Positions 18,603 to 28,458 of a DNA stretch of 64,000 nt are shown piece after piece. Made by a program: the position numbers and the translations under genes. The stretch comes from a bacterium (GTDB lineage Bacteria > Bacteroidota > Bacteroidia > Flavobacteriales > Schleiferiaceae): positions 155,236 to 219,235 of the forward strand of contig WGMI01000003.1 of assembly GCA_016125155.1 (NCBI GenBank), written 5' to 3'. A model generated the notes under the pieces. It was not told the origin of the DNA, did no database searches, and saw nothing but the letters and a program-made list of their open reading frames with translations. Every line of letters starts with the position of its first letter. Positions within the stretch are counted from its first letter, which is position 1.

Positions 18603-20443
18603 TCCACCGTCACACTCTTCGCCAAATTCCGGGGCTGGTCGACGTTGCAACCGCGCATCACCGCGATGTGGTAGGCGAGGAGCTGGAGCGGAATGGTGGT
18701 CAACAAAGGTGTAAACACATCCAGGGTGTCTTCGACCTCGATGACGTGCTCGGCCAGTTTGCGGATTTCGGTATCGCCCTTGTTGACAATACAAATCACC
18801 CGCCCATTGCGCGCCTTGACCTCTTGGACATTGCTGACAATCTTCTCGTAGTGCGTATTGAGCGGGGCGATGACCACCACCGGCATATTCTCGTCGATGA
18901 GCGCAATAGGACCGTGCTTCATCTCAGCAGCGGGATACCCTTCGGCATGGATGTAGCTAATCTCCTTGAGTTTGAGGGCACCCTCCAACGCCACGGGGAA
19001 GTTGTAGCTCCTGCCGAGGTACAAAAAGTGTTGGGCGTCTTTGAACTTTCGCGAAATCTCGAGCACTTGGGCGTCGCTTTCGAGCATCTTTTCAATCTTG
19101 GCCGGAATCGCATCCAACTCCTGGAGCAAGCGGTGGTAGTCCGACTCCTTGATGGCCCCGCGGTCGTGGGCAATGCGGAGCGCAATCAGACTGAGCACGG
19201 CCACCTGGGCGGTAAACGCCTTGGTGCTTGCCACCCCAATTTCCGGTCCGGCGTGGGTATAGGCCCCTGCATGCGTCTCGCGGGCAATCGAAGAACCCAC
19301 TACATTGCAGATCCCAAAAATGGTTGCCCCCTTGCTCTTGGCCAACTTGATTGCCGCAAGGGTATCGGCCGTTTCGCCCGACTGCGAAATCGCAATCACT
19401 ACGTCTTTTTCACTGATGATCGGGTTGCGGTAGCGGAATTCTGAAGCGTATTCCACCTCGACCGGAATGCGCGCCAACTCCTCAAAGATGTATTCGGCCA
19501 CCAAACCCGCATGCCAGCTCGTGCCACAGCCGACAATAATGATGCGCTCGGCCTTATTGAACTTCTCGATGTACTCATTGACCCCCCCCATTTTCACCAA
19601 TCCCTTATCGGGCTGCAAACGACCGCGGAGCGAGTCGCGAATCGAACGGGGTTGCTCGTAGATCTCCTTGAGCATAAAGTGCTCGTAGCCTCCCTTTTCA
19701 ATCGACTCCAAATCCATCTGGAGCTTCTGGATGTACGGGTCGACCATGCGGTTTGACGCAATCGAGCGGATTTCGAGGCTGCGTCCCGGCTGCACCACCG
19801 CCATCTCCTCTTCCTCGAGATAAACGACGTTCTTGGTAAACTCCAAAAACGGGGTGGCATCGGAAGCGATAAAATATTCGCCCTCTCCAATGCCGATCAC
19901 CAACGGGCTACCCTTTTTGGCCACCACGATCCGATCGGGCTGCTCCCGGTCAATCACACAAATCGCATAGGCCCCAATCACCTGGTTCAGCGCTATCCGC
20001 ACCGCCTGATCCAAGGGCAACGACTCTTCTTTCATGATGTCCTCGATCAGATTGACCAAGACCTCGGTATCGGTTTCGCTTTTAAAGGAAAAACCCCGGT
20101 CAATCAAGGCTTCTTTGAGCGCGCTGAAGTTCTCGATAATACCATTGTGAATCAAAGCCAAACGACCGCTCTGACTCAGGTGCGGGTGGCTGTTGACATC
20201 GTTGGGTATGCCGTGGGTGGCCCATCGCGTGTGCCCGATGGCCAGCGCAGCCCCAATATCGCTCTGGGTCGCCAGCGCATCCAGTTCGGCCACCTTGCCC
20301 TTGCGCTTGTAGAGTTTGAACGCCCCTGCATCGAGCAGGGCAATACCCGCGCTGTCGTAGCCGCGGTATTCCAGCCTCTTCAGGCCGTTGATCACAATGG
20401 GATAAGCCTGTTTGCTACCGATGTAGCCGACGATACCGCACAT
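18599..20443 (-). CDS. glmS: Glutamine-fructose-6-phosphate aminotransferase (isomerizing)
   Basis: MCGIVGYIGSKQAYPIVINGLKRLEYRGYDSAGIAL; two SIS domains; C-term QPRNLAKSVTVE. Confidence 0.97.
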   Translation of the reverse strand: MCGIVGYIGSKQAYPIVINGLKRLEYRGYDSAGIALLDAGAFKLYKRKGKVAELDALATQSDIGAALAIGHTRWATHGIPNDVNSHPHLSQSGRLALIHNGIIENFSALKEALIDRGFSFKSETDTEVLVNLIEDIMKEESLPLDQAVRIALNQVIGAYAICVIDREQPDRIVVAKKGSPLVIGIGEGEYFIASDATPFLEFTKNVVYLEEEEMAVVQPGRSLEIRSIASNRMVDPYIQKLQMDLESIEKGGYEHFMLKEIYEQPRSIRDSLRGRLQPDKGLVKMGGVNEYIEKFNKAERIIIVGCGTSWHAGLVAEYIFEELARIPVEVEYASEFRYRNPIISEKDVVIAISQSGETADTLAAIKLAKSKGATIFGICNVVGSSIARETHAGAYTHAGPEIGVASTKAFTAQVAVLSLIALRIAHDRGAIKESDYHRLLQELDAIPAKIEKMLESDAQVLEISRKFKDAQHFLYLGRSYNFPVALEGALKLKEISYIHAEGYPAAEMKHGPIALIDENMPVVVIAPLNTHYEKIVSNVQEVKARNGRVICIVNKGDTEIRKLAEHVIEVEDTLDVFTPLLTTIPLQLLAYHIAVMRGCNVDQPRNLAKSVTVE

Positions 20444-20455
20444 AGCTCGGAAATT

Positions 20456-21760
20456 TTAAGGCGACTGGCTGACGTACAAATCGAGCGTTAAGGGATTTCC
20501 GGGGTGTCGGTTTCCATTCAGCACTACCCGGTTCATCGAGGAGGCTCCGCTGCCGCTCACCAGAAACACCCGCGTTTTCCCACCACGCTCATACAACGTC
20601 TCAAAAATATGTCGGGTAATGTTAAAGGAATATTTCTTCTGTCGGTAGTCATCCTTGATGACCTCCTCGGAAAACCGGACCGAAGTATAGTCCTTGATCA
20701 ACACTTTTCCCGAATCGTTCTGTTCCAGGATGAGCATAAACCGAGGCACTTCAAACCCCGCATCGCTGCCAATCTCGATGGTCAGGTTCAGCTCCGCCTT
20801 GTTGATCAGGTAATTGGAGTCGATGATTTCGGGCAGGGTCGGGAACTCCAAGGCCGTGATGCACCCCCCCATGGCTTGAACGAAGGTGTATTCGGACCCC
20901 AAAACCGTATCCGGAGCCTCGGGATCAAACGCCGCCAGGGCATAGTCGTGTTCAAAGTGGTTGGCCCCCTCGGTGCTTGCATCGGTGCGCAAATCGAACG
21001 TGCCCGTATCGGTATCGTTGCGATAGAACAGCTGTATCCGACTGATCCCCGAGCTGATGTCGAATTGGAACATGGATCCGTCTTCGCCCCCCGAACGGAC
21101 CACAATCCCGTTGAAATAGCGAATAAAGGCGTCGTTGTTCGCAAAGTCGGCGCTGTTGCCCGCGGAGGCGTCGATGATGGTCTGTTGCAGATAATTGACA
21201 TCGAGTGGAATGACCAAACGCGGACTCAGGGTATCGCCTCCTTCCACAAAAGCCCTGCGCGGCTGGAATTCGGTGTAACTGTCCTGTCCGATCAGGTCGC
21301 CAATCGCCCAGTTTCGATTGGAATAATAGCCCTCGGTGGCGTCGGGATCGAGGTATTCGTCGAGCCGATAGACCGAAAAGCTCATGGGTTTGTTGGTGTC
21401 TCCGTAGGCACCCTGATAGCGCAATACCAAGCGAGCCGAGTCGAGGATGGGATTGGTACCGAAGTTGGGCTGAGCCGCCTGGAGCAGCACCTGGGTCACA
21501 AAATAGGACGAATGGAATCCGGTCAGAGGATCTTGGTACGAACCGGCGATACCATAGGTGGGATTCCGGGAAAGAACACTGTCGTCCTCCACGGTGTAGG
21601 CCACCACGGGAAACTTCAACAAGACCCCGACCCCCGCCTTTTCTTCGTCGAGCAAGTCGAGGCCGAGCAATCCGCCGTCTTTTTCACAACTCCACAGCAC
21701 GGACAAGGTCAGGGCCATGGAAATTCCGGCCCAAAGCCGAGGCTTCAACAAAAAATTCAT
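20456..21760 (-). CDS. DUF4270 family lipoprotein
   Basis: Lipoprotein signal (VLWSCEKDGG), GLDLLDEEKAGVGV and the Bacteroidota DUF4270 architecture, between glmS and a starch-synthase-like gene as commonly seen. Confidence 0.8.
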   Translation of the reverse strand: MNFLLKPRLWAGISMALTLSVLWSCEKDGGLLGLDLLDEEKAGVGVLLKFPVVAYTVEDDSVLSRNPTYGIAGSYQDPLTGFHSSYFVTQVLLQAAQPNFGTNPILDSARLVLRYQGAYGDTNKPMSFSVYRLDEYLDPDATEGYYSNRNWAIGDLIGQDSYTEFQPRRAFVEGGDTLSPRLVIPLDVNYLQQTIIDASAGNSADFANNDAFIRYFNGIVVRSGGEDGSMFQFDISSGISRIQLFYRNDTDTGTFDLRTDASTEGANHFEHDYALAAFDPEAPDTVLGSEYTFVQAMGGCITALEFPTLPEIIDSNYLINKAELNLTIEIGSDAGFEVPRFMLILEQNDSGKVLIKDYTSVRFSEEVIKDDYRQKKYSFNITRHIFETLYERGGKTRVFLVSGSGASSMNRVVLNGNRHPGNPLTLDLYVSQSP

Positions 21761-21780
21761 AGAGTTCTATCGATGCGTTC

Positions 21781-22599
21781 TCACAGCGCGAGCGCCCGCT
21801 CCCCCACCGAAGCATACAGCTCTTCGATGGCGGGCATCTGCTCCTTCAGGTCTGTAACGTGCATCGAGTCGGGATGGTGTGCTTCCACCCATTGATTCAA
21901 ATCCGCCGAGAGATTTCCGTGCCGCAACACGGCGTCGCTGTACAATACCCCGAGCTTGTTCATACAGCCCACGTCTCCATCGGACAAATGCGCGATGTCC
22001 TCGGAGGGAATGCCGTCAAACGCCAAACTCTTGAGCAATTTATCGCTGAACCGTTCACAGTAGTCAAAGTGATGGACACTGGTCACCACCCTGGTTTCGC
22101 TGAACAGCGGATCGTCGGCGTAGAAGCGGCGCAAATACAAGGGCAACAAGGCGGTCATCCAGCCGTGGCAATGGATAATATCTGGAGCCCAACCCAATTT
22201 GCGCACCGTTTCTACCACACCCCGGCAAAAGAACAAGGCCCTTTCGTCGTTGTCGGTAAAAAACTGTCCCCGGTCGTCGAAAAAGACGGCTTTGCGCTTG
22301 AAATACTCATCGTTGTCGATGAAGTACACCTGAAGTCGCGCCGAGGGAACCGAGGCCACCTTAATGATGAGCGGCTGATCCATATCGTTGACGATAATGT
22401 TGATGCCGCTGAGCCGAATGACCTCGTGAAGCTGGTGCCTGCGCTCGTTGATCACCCCAAATCGAGGCATGAACACGCGAATTTCGTGTCCACGCTCATT
22501 CATTTTTTTTGGTAAGGCGAGAGAGGCGCGCGCGATTTCAGAATCTTCGAGATAGGGGTTGATTTCCTGGGAGACGTAGAGGATACGTTTCTTGGCCAT
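21781..22599 (-). CDS. Glycogen/starch synthase catalytic-domain (GT5) protein, short form
   Basis: MAKKRILYVSQEINPYLEDSEIARASLALPKKMNERGHEIRVFMPRFGVINERRHQLHEV, PDIIHCHGWMTALLPLYLR. Only about 272 aa; no C-terminal GT1-like domain is visible. Confidence 0.82.
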   Translation of the reverse strand: MAKKRILYVSQEINPYLEDSEIARASLALPKKMNERGHEIRVFMPRFGVINERRHQLHEVIRLSGINIIVNDMDQPLIIKVASVPSARLQVYFIDNDEYFKRKAVFFDDRGQFFTDNDERALFFCRGVVETVRKLGWAPDIIHCHGWMTALLPLYLRRFYADDPLFSETRVVTSVHHFDYCERFSDKLLKSLAFDGIPSEDIAHLSDGDVGCMNKLGVLYSDAVLRHGNLSADLNQWVEAHHPDSMHVTDLKEQMPAIEELYASVGERALAL

Positions 22600-22644
22600 C
22601 TTTGCTGCGCGTTGGAAGATTGTGTCTAAAAACAGACAGTTCAA

Positions 22645-22652
22645 CAAAGATA
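22645..22652 (-). promoter_or_regulatory. Candidate -7 box (TATCTTTG) for the short starch-synthase-like gene
   Basis: Exact TAnnTTTG match 45 nt upstream of the ATG at 22599. Confidence 0.45.
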
Positions 22653-22704
22653 CGGCTTTTCTGCGAGCCTAGAACCCGTGCATTAGCTTTAGCGCTGTAT
22701 TTCA

Positions 22705-23574
22705 ATGACTCCAATGCACATACTGAGAAGTTGGGAAGAGCTCCGCAAATGGAGGAATACACCGAGCGAACGCGGGCTGAGCCTCGGTTTTGTGCCCACC
22801 ATGGGCGCCTTGCACGCGGGGCATTTGTCCTTGGTGGCCCTGGCCTCTGAAGAGTGTGCCCGGGTGCTGACGAGCATTTTTGTCAACCCCACTCAGTTCA
22901 ACCGCGCTGAAGATTTGGCGCTTTATCCACGGACCGAAGACGCTGATTTCGACCTGCTCCGAACCACATCGTGCGATGCCGTTTTTATCCCTTCTGTGCA
23001 GGAAATCTACGGGGCATCCGAACCGGGTCCCGCCCCCAGGCACTACGATTTGGGCGAGCTCGAAAGCGTGTTGGAAGGCGCCCATAGACCCGGTCATTTT
23101 CAAGGTGTGGCGCGCATTCTCGACGTGTTTTTTCGGCGCATCGAACCCCAATCTGCCTTTTTCGGCGAAAAAGACTTTCAGCAATTGGCGGTCGTACGGC
23201 GGCTCGTAGAGACCGAATCGCTCGGAGTGCGCATCGTCGAGGGTCCGACCCACCGCGAGCCCGATGGTTTGGCGATGAGTTCGAGAAATCTCCGGCTTAC
23301 CCCCCAAGCCCGAGCCGAAGCCCCCGCTATTTACCGCGAACTCCACCGCCTCTCAAAGACCCTAACCCCCTACAATTGGCCGGCCGAATTGGAACGCTCT
23401 GTGGATGTCTTGAACCGTTGCTCGACGCTCGAGGTGGAATATCTCGAAATTGCCCACCGCGACCGGTTCAGTCCCTACGACGGGTCAACCGATCTGCGCT
23501 TGGGACCTTGGCGGCTCTTTGCCGCCGTACACGCCTCTGGGGTGCGCCTGATCGACAACTGCTCCATCGAATAA
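22705..23574 (+). CDS. panC: Pantoate-beta-alanine ligase
   Basis: LGFVPTMGALHAGHLSLV, SIFVNPTQFN, FFGEKDFQQLAVVRRLV, EPDGLAMSSRNLRL. Confidence 0.95.
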   Translation: MTPMHILRSWEELRKWRNTPSERGLSLGFVPTMGALHAGHLSLVALASEECARVLTSIFVNPTQFNRAEDLALYPRTEDADFDLLRTTSCDAVFIPSVQEIYGASEPGPAPRHYDLGELESVLEGAHRPGHFQGVARILDVFFRRIEPQSAFFGEKDFQQLAVVRRLVETESLGVRIVEGPTHREPDGLAMSSRNLRLTPQARAEAPAIYRELHRLSKTLTPYNWPAELERSVDVLNRCSTLEVEYLEIAHRDRFSPYDGSTDLRLGPWRLFAAVHASGVRLIDNCSIE

Positions 23575-23643
23575 AGCCCTCGATACGAGGCATAGGGACA
23601 ATTTTGGCCCAAGCGATCGAACAATGCGTTCTAATTTTCGGGC

Positions 23644-25707
23644 ATGAAACACGCCGAGACCCTCGACGCAACGCTTCTGCGAAAGGCCTACTCCCTGATG
23701 TGCACTTCGGCCGCTATGGCCGCGCTGTACGAGGCCAACAAAGAGGTCACGGCCAAATACGTCCACGCGAGTTCGAGGGGGCACGAGGCCGTTCAATTGG
23801 CGCTGAGTTTACAGCTCCGTCCCCAAGACTGGGTCTCGCCCTACTACCGGGACGATTCTATTTTACTCGGTATTGGGATGAGTCCTTACGAGCTCATGCT
23901 CCAATTGCTCGCCAAAAAAGACGACCCTTTTTCGGGGGGACGCACCTATTATTCGCATCCCAGTTTGAATCGGGAAGGGACGCCGCGCATCATTCACCAG
24001 AGCTCGGCCACGGGCATGCAAGCCATTCCCACGGCGGGATTGGCCATGGGGGTTCAATACCGCATCGATCAAGGACTGGACCTATGGGAACCGGGGTCAG
24101 CACCGGTGGTGGTTTGTTCGATTGGGGATGCAGCCATGACCGAAGGGGAGGTGTCTGAGGCGCTGCAAATGGCCGTTTTACGCAAACTGCCTTTGCTGTT
24201 TTTGGTTCAGGACAATGGATGGGATATTTCAGCCAACGCAGCGGAGACCCGGGCCCAGAATGCTGCCGAGTTTGCCTCGGGCTTTAAAGGACTCGGTGTG
24301 CTCGAGCTCGATGGAAGCGATTTCGAGGCCTGTTACTCCGGTTTGAGCGGGGTATTGGAGGCGATTCGCGCCGGGTCGGGCCCTGTTTTGGTGCGGGCCG
24401 ACGTGCCCTTGCTTGGCCATCATACTTCCGGGGTTCGCAAAGAATGGTACCGGGACGATCTAGACGAACACGCCCAGCGCGATCCGCTTCCGAGGTTGCG
24501 ACAAACGCTCGTTGAACGAGGCGTGGCCGTCGAGGACCTCGACGCTATAGCCATCGAGGCCGAACACACGGTGCAGGGAGACTACCAACAAGCGCTCGCG
24601 GCGGAGGACCCCAGTCCGGAATCGATTTCCGACCACGTTTGGGCACCGACCCCTATCACCGAAGAGCAAGGCGAGCGCGAACCCCAGGGTCGGGAACGCA
24701 CTGTGATGGTCGATTCGGCCCTGTTTGCCATTCGGGAATTGCTCGAGGCGCACCCCGAAGCCCTGCTCTATGGACAAGACGTAGGCCGTCGCTTGGGTGG
24801 GGTGTTTCGCGAGGCAGCCACCCTGGCCGAGCAATTCGGAGACGGAAGGGTGTTCAATACGCCCATTCAGGAGGCCTTTATCATCGGGAGCACCGTGGGC
24901 ATGAGTGCCGCGGGTCTAAAACCGATTGTCGAGGTCCAATTTGCCGATTATCTGTGGCCTGGCCTCAACCAGTTGTTTACCGAATTGAGCCGCTCGCTCT
25001 ATCTGAGCAACGGCAAATGGCCAGTATCGGCGGTTATACGGGTGCCGATTGGGGCCTATGGTTCCGGAGGGCCCTACCACAGCTCGTCGATCGAAACCGT
25101 GGTGTGCAACATCAAAGGCATCAAGGTGGTCTATCCGAGCACTGGCGCCGACCTCAAAGGGTTGCTCAAAGCCGCCTTTTACGATCCGAATCCAGTGGTA
25201 GTCTTGGAGCACAAAGGACTGTATTGGAGCAAGATCAAAGGAACCGAAGCCGCTCGAACCCTCGAGCCCTCTTCGGATTATGTGGTGCCCATCGGCAAGG
25301 CCCGAACGGTATTGAGCGCTGAACCTTCCGTGAATCAGAGCACGGCCGTGGTGGTGGCCTATGGGATGGGGATTTACTGGGCCCTTGAAGCCGCCAAAAC
25401 CTTTGAGGGACGAATTGAAATTCTCGACTTGCGGAGTTTGTCGCCTATCGACGAGCGGGCCATCGAAGAGGTGGTGCGCAAGCACGGAAGGGTGTTGGTG
25501 GTCACGGAAGAACCGGTGCTCAACAGCTTTGGTCGCAATGTGGCCGGATGGATTCAGGAAACCTGTTTCCGGGCTTTGGACGCTCCAGTTCTCGTATTGG
25601 GTTCAGAAAACGTCCCGGCCATTCCGCTCAACTCGACCCTGGAAGCCGCGGTATTGCCGAATCCGGACAAGCTGCGTTCCAAACTCGAGCAACTGTTGAA
25701 TTACTAA
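23644..25707 (+). CDS. Alpha-ketoacid dehydrogenase E1 alpha/beta fusion
   Basis: 687 aa. N-terminal E1-alpha (ThDP motif GDAAMTEGEVSEALQMA ... VQDNGWDIS), C-terminal transketolase-like E1-beta (LLYGQDVGRRLGGVFREAATLAEQFGDGRVFNTPIQEAFIIGSTVGMSAAGLKPIVEVQFADYLWPG). Confidence 0.9.
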   Translation: MKHAETLDATLLRKAYSLMCTSAAMAALYEANKEVTAKYVHASSRGHEAVQLALSLQLRPQDWVSPYYRDDSILLGIGMSPYELMLQLLAKKDDPFSGGRTYYSHPSLNREGTPRIIHQSSATGMQAIPTAGLAMGVQYRIDQGLDLWEPGSAPVVVCSIGDAAMTEGEVSEALQMAVLRKLPLLFLVQDNGWDISANAAETRAQNAAEFASGFKGLGVLELDGSDFEACYSGLSGVLEAIRAGSGPVLVRADVPLLGHHTSGVRKEWYRDDLDEHAQRDPLPRLRQTLVERGVAVEDLDAIAIEAEHTVQGDYQQALAAEDPSPESISDHVWAPTPITEEQGEREPQGRERTVMVDSALFAIRELLEAHPEALLYGQDVGRRLGGVFREAATLAEQFGDGRVFNTPIQEAFIIGSTVGMSAAGLKPIVEVQFADYLWPGLNQLFTELSRSLYLSNGKWPVSAVIRVPIGAYGSGGPYHSSSIETVVCNIKGIKVVYPSTGADLKGLLKAAFYDPNPVVVLEHKGLYWSKIKGTEAARTLEPSSDYVVPIGKARTVLSAEPSVNQSTAVVVAYGMGIYWALEAAKTFEGRIEILDLRSLSPIDERAIEEVVRKHGRVLVVTEEPVLNSFGRNVAGWIQETCFRALDAPVLVLGSENVPAIPLNSTLEAAVLPNPDKLRSKLEQLLNY

Positions 25708-25769
25708 CGAAGGCGTATCGATTTAAACCTCATCCCGATCTGATCGTCTCACACTCAAAATCGCTCGAC

Positions 25770-26186
25770 ATGAAAAAGACCCTTTTGGCCGCATTCTTCT
25801 CAATCGGCCTCGGGTTGTCTCTGCAACCCCTCTGCGCCCAAAATTCGGGTCAGCCTCCGCGCAATCCCGAAACCATGGCGGCCAAACAAACCGAACAAAT
25901 GGCCACTCGGCTTCAGTTGACCGAAGAACAAAAAGCCCAGGCGCTCGAAATCAACACCCGTTATGCGCATCAATTCATGGCCCTTCGCGAACAAGGCCAA
26001 CCCCAGCGCGATGCCATGATGGATTTGGCCAAGCGCCAAGGCGAAGAAATGAAGGCGGTGTTGACCGAAGATCAATTCGCCGAATACCAGAAAATGCGCA
26101 AGGAGAACGCCAAAAAGATGAAGGGCAGACGAGGCGGCAAAGGCCAACCCGGTGGTGGAAACCCGGAAGGGGGCATGGAATTCTGA
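25770..26186 (+). CDS. Secreted DUF4890/Spy-like small protein
   Basis: Signal peptide (ATG at 25770), then ATRLQLTEEQKAQALEINTRYAHQFMALREQGQPQRDAMMDLAKRQGEEMKAVLTEDQFAEYQKMRKENAKK. Confidence 0.65.
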   Translation: MKKTLLAAFFSIGLGLSLQPLCAQNSGQPPRNPETMAAKQTEQMATRLQLTEEQKAQALEINTRYAHQFMALREQGQPQRDAMMDLAKRQGEEMKAVLTEDQFAEYQKMRKENAKKMKGRRGGKGQPGGGNPEGGMEF

Positions 26187-26257
26187 GGCGACTTAGCCGT
26201 TCATTCCCACTGCGAAGCCTCGGTACGCCGGGGCTTTTTGGTGTTCGACCGACCGGG

Positions 26258-27082
26258 TTACTGCTGCTCTTCCGGCGTGTGCGCAGAAAAGATCAATTCC
26301 GTCGAATCATTCTTGAGCTCCAATTGATCCCCGACAAAACCCACCCCGAAAGGCCCTCTCTGGGTCAGGGCATCGAGATAGCGCTTAGGCGATTCCAAAT
26401 CGGGGCAGGCCATCATCGTACTCCCCAAATTCGGACCGATGTAGGCCTGTGTTCCCCGAACTTCGCCCGAACCAAAGAAGTTGTTACATCCGTCTTGGCC
26501 GGAGACCAAGGCTTTGGAAGGATCCCACTGCAGCGAGAACGGTCGGAGCCCGTTTTTGGTAGACCAATCTTCTCCGTTGAGCGAAGCCAGTTTCCACGCA
26601 TGGGCAAAGACTCGGGAATCGGCCGTAAAATGACCGCAACCCGTATAGGTCTTGCCGCGAATGTTGGCCACGACCCGATAGGGCGATTGGGCCTCTGACA
26701 TATCGTCCGTACAGGGTTCCAAAACAATTTCGACATCGAGCACCCCCGACTCCACCTCGGCATGGTACTTCCACCCGCGCGGATTTTTCAGCGCTTCGGG
26801 TTCTACATAAGGCGTATTCAAGGGCTCGCCGCTCATGGGAACAAAGCGCAGCGCCTGCCCGGGAACGACCTCAAAAGACCAAAACGGCTCGTTGCCCGTG
26901 GCAAAAAAGGAGATGCCTTTGGCCAAGCGTTCGGCATCGGGTCCTTGAAACGAGTTAGGGTCCATCGCCGTGTTTTCCATCAGGGGTTGTGCCGTTGAAT
27001 CAACAGCGGTGTGTTCGGGAGGTGCAGTTTGGCAAGCGCTGATACACAGAGAGCTGAGCAGGGCGCAGAAGGCTTGTCTCAC
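26258..27082 (-). CDS. META domain / COG3650-like lipoprotein
   Basis: ATGNEPFWSFEV and TYTGCGHF (COG3650-type) followed by a META/HslJ-like domain (QDGCNNFFGSGEVRGTQAYIGPNLGSTMMACPD). GTG start at 27082, just after the upstream gene's stop. Confidence 0.75.
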   Translation of the reverse strand: MRQAFCALLSSLCISACQTAPPEHTAVDSTAQPLMENTAMDPNSFQGPDAERLAKGISFFATGNEPFWSFEVVPGQALRFVPMSGEPLNTPYVEPEALKNPRGWKYHAEVESGVLDVEIVLEPCTDDMSEAQSPYRVVANIRGKTYTGCGHFTADSRVFAHAWKLASLNGEDWSTKNGLRPFSLQWDPSKALVSGQDGCNNFFGSGEVRGTQAYIGPNLGSTMMACPDLESPKRYLDALTQRGPFGVGFVGDQLELKNDSTELIFSAHTPEEQQ

Positions 27083-27087
27083 GGTTC

Positions 27088-28458
27088 CTATTTTTTGGAC
27101 AACCAAGGTACTGGGTTCTGGACTTTGTCGTTTTCCCATACTTCAAAATGCAGTCGGGTGCTGCCGTCCGCAGGGTCTGTAAACACCTTGCCGATCGCTT
27201 GACGCGCTTTGACTTTGTCTCCGTTTTTCACGTACACCTCCGCCAGATTGTCGTAGACCGTAAAGAAATTGCCGTGTTTGATCAACACCGCCTTGTTGCC
27301 GTAGGGCACCTGGATCACAATAGCCTCTCCCTCATAGACCGACTTGGCATCGATGCCCGATTCGGTGGCGATGTCGATTCCATTGTTGTTGACCACCACG
27401 TTTTTCGCGATGGGGTGGGGGTGACTGCCGAAGTTTGAAACGACCAATCCCCTTTCGACCGGCCAGGGCAACGCCCCTTTGTTTTTGGAAAAGCCCGCTG
27501 CGACAATCTTTCCTTCAGGAGTCAACGCCATCACATTCGAAGCTGGTTTTTCGGCGGGTTTGGCGGGGGTCGGGGCCACGGTTCCGGTTTCGGCCTTTTT
27601 CAACCGAGCAGCAATGAGCTTTTCGAGTTGGGCATTCGAGGTTTTGGCCGAGAAATCCTTGCCCTTTTTGAGCCCTGATGCCAAGGCGTGGTCTTCAATT
27701 TCCTTGCGCTCTGCAGCCGCTTTGGCCTTGCGGATTTCGGCCGCAATCGCTTTCTGAATTTCCTTTTCGAGTTTTTGTTGCTGGGCTTTCTTTTCCGAGA
27801 TCTGCCGCTGCAGTTCTTTTTCTTTCTGCGTGAGTTGTTGCAGGGCCTTTTCAGACTGGGCCCGGTCCAACTCGAGCGCTGCCAGTTCTTTGCCCCTTTG
27901 GTTGCGAAGTCGCTGTTTGAGGGCGACCTGCTCTTCCAATTGCCGTTTGTTGGTTTCAAGCGCCTTGCGCTCGGTTTCGATCAGTTCGATTTGCCGCTTG
28001 CGCGCCCGGCTCAGTTCCTTCATGTATTCCATGCGGCGGTAGGCCTGGGCGAAGCTTTCGGCAGAGAGCAGAAAGAGCAGACGGGTATCGGGGGAACGGC
28101 TGCGCTCGGCGTGCTGAATCATATCCGCGTATTCGGCTTTGCGCAGTTCGAGGATTTTTTCGCGCTCCGAAATAGCCTTCTGGCTTTCTTCGATTTCGCC
28201 TTCCAATAGGTCAATTTCCCGCTCCATGGTGGCCACCAGCCGTTCGCGCAAATCGATCTTTTGCGCCAGCGCTTCTACCTGCCCGGAATTGGTCTGCACA
28301 TTGGCCCGGGTTTCTTTGAGAATCCGGTTGGCCAACTCGATCTCGCTCTGAATCTTGCTCTTTTGTTCGAGGAGCTTTTTTTTGTTCTGGGCCGACACCT
28401 CGCCTGTAAGCCCCAGCGCCAAAACGCCCGATAGCAAGAGGGACGACAGACGATTCAT
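27088..28458 (-). CDS. Coiled-coil M23 murein hydrolase activator (EnvC-like)
   Basis: Signal peptide, long coiled coil, C-terminal LytM-like domain (NNNGIDIATESGIDAKSVYEGEAIVIQVPYGNKAVLIKHGNFFTVYDNL). Confidence 0.88.
   Translation of the reverse strand: MNRLSSLLLSGVLALGLTGEVSAQNKKKLLEQKSKIQSEIELANRILKETRANVQTNSGQVEALAQKIDLRERLVATMEREIDLLEGEIEESQKAISEREKILELRKAEYADMIQHAERSRSPDTRLLFLLSAESFAQAYRRMEYMKELSRARKRQIELIETERKALETNKRQLEEQVALKQRLRNQRGKELAALELDRAQSEKALQQLTQKEKELQRQISEKKAQQQKLEKEIQKAIAAEIRKAKAAAERKEIEDHALASGLKKGKDFSAKTSNAQLEKLIAARLKKAETGTVAPTPAKPAEKPASNVMALTPEGKIVAAGFSKNKGALPWPVERGLVVSNFGSHPHPIAKNVVVNNNGIDIATESGIDAKSVYEGEAIVIQVPYGNKAVLIKHGNFFTVYDNLAEVYVKNGDKVKARQAIGKVFTDPADGSTRLHFEVWENDKVQNPVPWLSKK

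Noticed and set aside
20504-21895. 463 aa plus-strand ORF opposite DUF4270
   Set aside because: Shadow ORF; DUF4270 on the minus strand has a lipoprotein signal and family features.
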